Source: Bacteroidia bacterium
GTDB lineage: Bacteria > Bacteroidota > Bacteroidia > Bacteroidales > Paludibacteraceae
Reading direction: 5' to 3'
DNA: 64,000 bases
NCBI GenBank assembly: GCA_021152555.1
Contig: JAGKVE010000006.1
Location: 62,001 to 126,000 of the forward strand
Each line of letters starts with the position of its first letter. The stretch's first letter is position 1. Both the position numbers and the translations under genes were made by a program. The notes beneath the pieces are model-generated. The model saw only the letters and a list, made by a program, of their open reading frames with translations, ran no database searches and was not told the origin of the DNA. Of this stretch, positions 59,520 to 64,000 are shown piece by piece.

Positions 59520-61277
59520 ATGACTACTGGAAAAGTTAAAGGAATTATTGCCAACCTGGTGACCGTCGCAGTAGATGGTCCGGTTGCGCAAAACGAAATT
59601 TGCTACATCTACGTGGGCGAGACCAAACTGATGGCGGAGGTCATCAAAGTCATTGGCGCCAACGTATATGCGCAGGTGTTCGAGTCCACACGTGGCCTCA
59701 AAGTGGGCAACAAAGTGGAGTTCACGGGACACATGTTGGAGGTGACGCTCGGCCCGGGTCTGCTCAGCCGTAACTACGACGGTCTGCAGAACGACTTGGA
59801 CAAACTGACAGGCGTGTTCCTCAAACGTGGTGAGTACAATTTCCCGCTCGATGAGCAGAAGAAATGGTCCTTCACCCCTATCGCCAAAGTGGGCGATAAA
59901 GTAGAAGCTGCTTCTTGGCTCGGAGAAGTGGATGAGAACCACCAACCGCACAAGATCATGGTACCCTTCGTTTTCGAAGGTACATACACCGTGAAGTCTA
60001 TCGCCAAAGCCGGTGAATATACCATCAACGAGGTGATGGCGGTTCTGACCGACGCAGAAGGTAACGACCATGAAGTAACTATGGTTCAGAAGTGGCCGGT
60101 GAAGAAAGCGATTCTTGCGTATCGCGAGAAACCGCGTCCCTTCAAACTGCTCGAAACAGGTGTGCGTACCATCGACACGGCGAACCCGCTTTGCGAGGGA
60201 GGTACAGGCTTTATCCCGGGTCCGTTCGGTACCGGTAAGACCGTCCTCCAGCACGCTATCTCCAAACAAGCCGAAGCAGACATCGTGATCATCGCTGCCT
60301 GCGGCGAGCGTGCCAACGAGGTCGTAGAGACCTTCACCGAGTTCCCCGAACTCGATGACCCGCACACAGGCCGCAAACTCATGGAGCGTACCATCATCAT
60401 CGCCAACACATCCAACATGCCGGTGGCATCCCGTGAGGCGTCTGTTTATACGTCCATGACCATCGCTGAGTACTATCGTTCGATGGGTCTGCGCGTCCTC
60501 CTCATGGCGGACTCCACTTCCCGTTGGGCACAAGCACTCCGTGAGATGTCTAACCGTCTGGAGGAGCTTCCGGGACAGGATGCCTTCCCGATGGACCTCT
60601 CCGCAATCATCGGCGCGTTCTATGCACGCGCAGGTTACGTGTACCTTAATAATGGAGCTACAGGTTCTGTTACCTTCCTCGGTACCGTTTCGCCGGCCGG
60701 TGGTAACCTCAAAGAGCCGGTTACCGAAGGAACGAAGAAAGTCGCACGTTGCTTCTACGCTTTGGAACAAGCTCGCGCCGACCGCAAACGTTACCCGGCT
60801 GTGAACCCCATCGACTCGTACTCCAAATATGTGGAATACCCTGAGTTTGAGGAATATATCTCCGGTCTGATTGACAAAAACTGGTTGCCGATGGTCAACG
60901 ACATGAAGACCTATCTGCAACGCGGTAAAGAGATCCAAGAGCAGATCAACATCCTTGGTGACGATGGTGTACCGGTAGATTACCACGAGGCGTTCTGGAA
61001 ATCCGAGGTCATCGACTTCGTCATTCTCCAGCAGGATGCCTTCGATAAGATCGATGCTGTTTGTCCGCTCGACCGCCAGCAGTACATGCTTCACCTCGTC
61101 ATGGACATCTGCAAACACGACTACGATTTCGATAACTTCCTCGATGTCATCGATTACTTCAAGCGCGTCATCAACCTCTGCAAGCAGATGAACTACTGTG
61201 AGTTCAAATCCAAAGAGTTTGATGAGTATCGTGCTAAATTGGATGAATTATTGGCAGAGAAACAAATTAAAAAGTAA
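59520..61277 (+). CDS. atpA: V/A-type ATP synthase catalytic subunit A
   Basis: 585 residues. P-loop GPFGTGKTVLQHAISKQ, ADSTSRWAQALREMSNRLEELPGQ and the V-type non-homologous insert region (about 110-190) identify the catalytic subunit. Either H+ or Na+ coupling is possible; ion specificity depends on the membrane ring, which is outside the window. The antisense strand contains a 541-codon open frame that is a composition artefact. Confidence 0.97.
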   Translation: MTTGKVKGIIANLVTVAVDGPVAQNEICYIYVGETKLMAEVIKVIGANVYAQVFESTRGLKVGNKVEFTGHMLEVTLGPGLLSRNYDGLQNDLDKLTGVFLKRGEYNFPLDEQKKWSFTPIAKVGDKVEAASWLGEVDENHQPHKIMVPFVFEGTYTVKSIAKAGEYTINEVMAVLTDAEGNDHEVTMVQKWPVKKAILAYREKPRPFKLLETGVRTIDTANPLCEGGTGFIPGPFGTGKTVLQHAISKQAEADIVIIAACGERANEVVETFTEFPELDDPHTGRKLMERTIIIANTSNMPVASREASVYTSMTIAEYYRSMGLRVLLMADSTSRWAQALREMSNRLEELPGQDAFPMDLSAIIGAFYARAGYVYLNNGATGSVTFLGTVSPAGGNLKEPVTEGTKKVARCFYALEQARADRKRYPAVNPIDSYSKYVEYPEFEEYISGLIDKNWLPMVNDMKTYLQRGKEIQEQINILGDDGVPVDYHEAFWKSEVIDFVILQQDAFDKIDAVCPLDRQQYMLHLVMDICKHDYDFDNFLDVIDYFKRVINLCKQMNYCEFKSKEFDEYRAKLDELLAEKQIKK

Positions 61278-61282
61278 GTACT

Positions 61283-62611
61283 ATGGCAAAGGCTTTTCAA
61301 AAGATATATACGCAGATTACTGCAATTACGAAAGCGACCTGTTCGCTGAAGGCCGAAGGAGTGGGTAACGATGAACTCGCTACCGTCAACGGCAAACTCG
61401 CACAGGTAGTAAAAATCATCGGTGATGAGGTGACGCTGCAGGTGTTCCAGGGTACCGAAGGTATTCCGACCAACGCAGAAGTAGTGTTCCTCGGCAAAGC
61501 ACCGAGCCTCAAAGTGTCCGACCAACTCGCAGGCCGTTTCTTCAACGCGTACGGCGACCCGATTGATGGCGGACCGGCTATCGAAGGTAAAGAGGTGGAG
61601 ATTGGTGGTCCTTCTGTAAACCCCGTTCGTCGTAAACAACCGTCAGAACTCATCGCAACCGGTATTGCAGGTATTGACCTGAACAACACCCTCGTTTCCG
61701 GACAGAAGATTCCGTTCTTCGCCGATCCGGATCAGCCGTACAACCAAGTGATGGCAAACGTGGCACTCCGCGCAGAGGCAGATAAGATCATCCTCGGCGG
61801 TATGGGTCTGACCAACGATGACTACCTCTATTTCAAGAACGTCTTCACTAACGCCGGCGTGCTCGACCACATCATCTCGTTTGTCAACACGACCGAGAAC
61901 CCGCCTGTGGAGCGACTCCTGATCCCGGACATGGCACTCACCGCCGCAGAGTATTTCGCGGTAGAGAAACACGAGAAAGTGCTCGTCCTCTTGACCGACA
62001 TGACGCTCTACGCCGACGCATTGGCTATCGTATCCAACCGTATGGACCAGATTCCTTCCAAGGACTCCATGCCGGGTTCGCTCTATTCCGACCTCGCAAA
62101 GATCTACGAGAAGGCGGTTCAGTTCCCGGAGCAGGTAGGTGGCGGTTCTATCACCATCATCGCCGTAACTACGCTTTCCGGTGGTGACATCACACACGCT
62201 ATCCCGGATAACACCGGTTACATCACAGAGGGTCAGCTCTACCTCCGCCGTGACTCCGAAATCGGTAAAGTCATCGTCGATCCGTTCCGTTCACTCTCGC
62301 GTCTAAAACAGTTAGTTGCCGGCAAGAAGACCCGCGAAGACCATCCGCAGGTAATGAACGCGGCTGTTCGCTTGTATGCCGACGCCGCAAACGCCAAAAC
62401 GAAGAAAGAGAATGGTTTCGATTTGACTGACTACGACAACCGCTGTCTGGAGTTCGCACGCGACTACAGCCGCGAGATCCTCGCGATCGACGTAAACATC
62501 AACACCGTTCAAATGCTCGACGTAGCATGGACGTTGTTTGGCAAATATTTCAAACCGGAAGAAGTAAATATCAAGGCCGCTCTTGTTGAAAAGTACTGGC
62601 CCAAAGCATAA
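61283..62611 (+). CDS. atpB: V/A-type ATP synthase subunit B
   Basis: 442 residues, the non-catalytic nucleotide-binding subunit. It lacks the classical P-loop (SGQKIPFFADPDQPYNQ in that position), and has DMTLYADALAIVSNRMDQIPSKDSMPGSLYSDLAKIYEKA in pieces and VDPFRSLSRLKQLV. It is 5 bp after atpA. Confidence 0.97.
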   Translation: MAKAFQKIYTQITAITKATCSLKAEGVGNDELATVNGKLAQVVKIIGDEVTLQVFQGTEGIPTNAEVVFLGKAPSLKVSDQLAGRFFNAYGDPIDGGPAIEGKEVEIGGPSVNPVRRKQPSELIATGIAGIDLNNTLVSGQKIPFFADPDQPYNQVMANVALRAEADKIILGGMGLTNDDYLYFKNVFTNAGVLDHIISFVNTTENPPVERLLIPDMALTAAEYFAVEKHEKVLVLLTDMTLYADALAIVSNRMDQIPSKDSMPGSLYSDLAKIYEKAVQFPEQVGGGSITIIAVTTLSGGDITHAIPDNTGYITEGQLYLRRDSEIGKVIVDPFRSLSRLKQLVAGKKTREDHPQVMNAAVRLYADAANAKTKKENGFDLTDYDNRCLEFARDYSREILAIDVNINTVQMLDVAWTLFGKYFKPEEVNIKAALVEKYWPKA

Positions 62612-62617
62612 CAGGTT

Positions 62618-63241
62618 ATGGCTATAACTTACCAGTTTAATAAAACATCGTTGCAGACTTTGGAGAAAGATCTGAAGATGCGGCAACGAACTTTGCCCAC
62701 TTTGCAAAGCAAAGAGACAGCTCTGCGTCTCGAAGTGAAGAAGGCAAAGAAAGAGCTTGAAGACCTGGATAAGGAAGTCGAGCGCCGCATCAAAGACTAC
62801 GACCAGATGATTGCACTTTGGGGCGAATTTGACACTTCGCTCATCCATGTGGACGACGTACGCATGTCTATTAAAAAGATCGCAGGCGTGCGCGTACCCG
62901 TGTTGGATGAAGTGGTCTATTCTACCAAGGAATTCTCGCTCTTCTCGTCGCCTAAGTGGTTTGCAGATGGTTTTGAGCAACTCAAAGCCATCGCCGATGT
63001 CGGTATCCGCCAGGAGTTCATACATCGCAAAGTGGAACTGCTCGAGTATGCGCGAAAGAAAACAACGCAGAAAGTGAACCTCTTTGAGAAAGTGCAGATT
63101 CCTGGTTATCAGGATGCTATACGTAAAATCAAACGATTCATGGAAGACGAAGAGAACCTCTCCAAATCAAGCCAGAAGATCGTTAAGTCTAAACGCGAAG
63201 CCGAAGCACGTGCCGCGGAAGAGAAAGGAGGTAACGCATGA
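62618..63241 (+). CDS. atpD: V/A-type ATP synthase subunit D
   Basis: 207 residues forming the central rotor shaft: long N- and C-terminal helices (LQTLEKDLKMRQRTLPTLQSKETALRLEVKKA in pieces, and IPGYQDAIRKIKRFMEDEENLSKSSQKIVKSK in pieces) around a short middle domain. It overlaps the next gene as ATGA. Confidence 0.95.
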   Translation: MAITYQFNKTSLQTLEKDLKMRQRTLPTLQSKETALRLEVKKAKKELEDLDKEVERRIKDYDQMIALWGEFDTSLIHVDDVRMSIKKIAGVRVPVLDEVVYSTKEFSLFSSPKWFADGFEQLKAIADVGIRQEFIHRKVELLEYARKKTTQKVNLFEKVQIPGYQDAIRKIKRFMEDEENLSKSSQKIVKSKREAEARAAEEKGGNA

Positions 63242-64000
63242 TTACGCAAATGAAGAAATACACCTTCTTGGTGTTCCATCGCGATTATGAATCCTTCCTG
63301 ACGCAACTCCGCGACCTTGGCGTAGTACATATCACGCAGAAAGCCGCAGGTCTCATCGAAGATGATGAGCAACTTCAGGCAGCTCTCCAACACGAGGATG
63401 AACTGCGTCGTCTGCTCAAACAAGGTGCGCCGGATCAACTCCTCGCTGAACGTGCCAACATCGAACAAAGCATTGCGGATGCCAAACAAGCGGCTTCACA
63501 AGCTGCCGTTTGGGGCGATTTCGATCCTGCACGTATCCAGCAACTCAAAGAAGCCGGCTACACGCTTCGTTTCTTCGCTTGCAGCACTTCTGTTTTCCAG
63601 GAAGAGTGGGGTATTAAAGTTTCCGAGAAAGAAGGTAAGACGTACTTCGTAAACGTAAACAACGAAAACTACGCAGACTACGAAAACTACGCAACTTTGT
63701 TGCCTTCTCCCGAGAAATCAGCAGCACAGTACATGCAGGAAGTAGAGCACCTCAAAGGTCTCTTGGCAGCAGCCAATGCCCGTATTGAGGCATGGCAACT
63801 CGCGAACATAGAAGATATCAAAGCGCAACTCAAAGAAGCCCGTCAAAACATTGATTGGCAGCGTGTTACGCTCTCGACCGATAAACTCGCAGAAGGTTCG
63901 CTCTGCCTCTTCGAAGGTTTCTGTCCGATTGACAAAGAACCTGAACTGAACGCGATGCTCAAAGACGCAGAGGTCTATTACGAAGAGACCGATCCTGAGA
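63238..64000 (+). CDS. atpI: V/A-type ATP synthase subunit I (3' end outside window)
   Basis: 254 codons are visible from ATG 63238 to the window edge without a stop. The start MITQMKKYTFLVFHRDYESFL and LRDLGVVHI is characteristic of the cytoplasmic N-terminal half of subunit I (a-subunit), followed by coiled-coil segments and FEGFCPID. The membrane half, which forms the ion channel with the ring, is not in the window. Confidence 0.93.
   Translation, partial: MITQMKKYTFLVFHRDYESFLTQLRDLGVVHITQKAAGLIEDDEQLQAALQHEDELRRLLKQGAPDQLLAERANIEQSIADAKQAASQAAVWGDFDPARIQQLKEAGYTLRFFACSTSVFQEEWGIKVSEKEGKTYFVNVNNENYADYENYATLLPSPEKSAAQYMQEVEHLKGLLAAANARIEAWQLANIEDIKAQLKEARQNIDWQRVTLSTDKLAEGSLCLFEGFCPIDKEPELNAMLKDAEVYYEETDPE

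Noticed and set aside
59493..61118. Antisense open frame of 541 codons across atpA
   Set aside because: Same cause; similar antisense frames occur over rpsB and tsf, all highly expressed genes.
1..64000. tRNA or rRNA genes
   Set aside because: No cloverleaf-like segment with a GGTTCRANYCC arm or rRNA-like sequence was recognised by eye; a small one could still have been missed.

Overview
The window is a chromosomal segment of a Bacteroidota bacterium, most likely of the order Bacteroidales (inference). Direct evidence is the promoter type: nineteen copies of a TAnnTTTG box lie downstream of a TTTG- or TTG-like box at a spacing of 19-20 bp. The gene content agrees: PUR/DUF3276, DUF4494, DUF4105, YbbR, DUF2764, the Bacteroidota omega subunit, a long NusB, a GlsA/GlsB pair and a BspA-type LRR protein. 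No tRNA, rRNA, CRISPR array, transposase or integrase was found.

Layout. 1-983: tail of a surface-like low-complexity protein. 1038-6879 (minus): DUF4494, glsA, glsB, a YggS-HAD fusion, ftsY, aspA. 7177-15103 (minus): a tight unit nusB-yajC-ybbR-DegT aminotransferase-rpoN-PAP2-DUF4105-PafA-like protein. 15302-18089: PUR protein (plus) facing coaBC-rpoZ-bamD (minus). 18440-20321: a BspA-like LRR gene bracketed by repeated elements. 20602-24850: GH3, HAD, PlsC-like acyltransferase and EamA transporter. 24947-27845: a steroid 5-alpha-reductase-like protein, an Old Yellow Enzyme-type reductase and a short-chain dehydrogenase, with their own promoter. 28095-34813: ZIP transporter and AddA/AddB-like helicase-nuclease. 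34800-36154: mtaB with an overlapping small ORF. 36495-38670: an A+T-rich LTA-synthase-like sulfatase gene bracketed by the same kinds of element as the LRR gene, next to an unusual palindromic repeat block. 39186-42140: rplM-rpsI and rpsB-tsf. 42152-46424: AsmA-like protein, a PepSY-like gene remnant, recQ and a lipoprotein. 46479-53453: gltX, then methylmalonyl-CoA epimerase with the Na+-pumping methylmalonyl-CoA decarboxylase subunits and a sensor kinase. 53328-58209: ispE, acyl-CoA synthetase, a short unknown gene, PrsW and an FMN reductase. 58260-64000: V/A-type ATPase operon, running off the window.

How the genes work together. The decarboxylase operon fits propionate formation from succinate with Na+ export; a V/A-type ATPase lies nearby. 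The oxidoreductase trio resembles the 5-alpha-reductase, 5-beta-reductase and 3-beta-hydroxysteroid dehydrogenase set known from bile-acid-transforming gut Bacteroidales. The most unusual structure is that two unrelated accessory genes (LRR protein and LTA-synthase-like protein) share a 5'-UTR motif on one side and a 43-bp element plus hairpin terminator on the other, as if they were interchangeable cargo or share one post-transcriptional control system.
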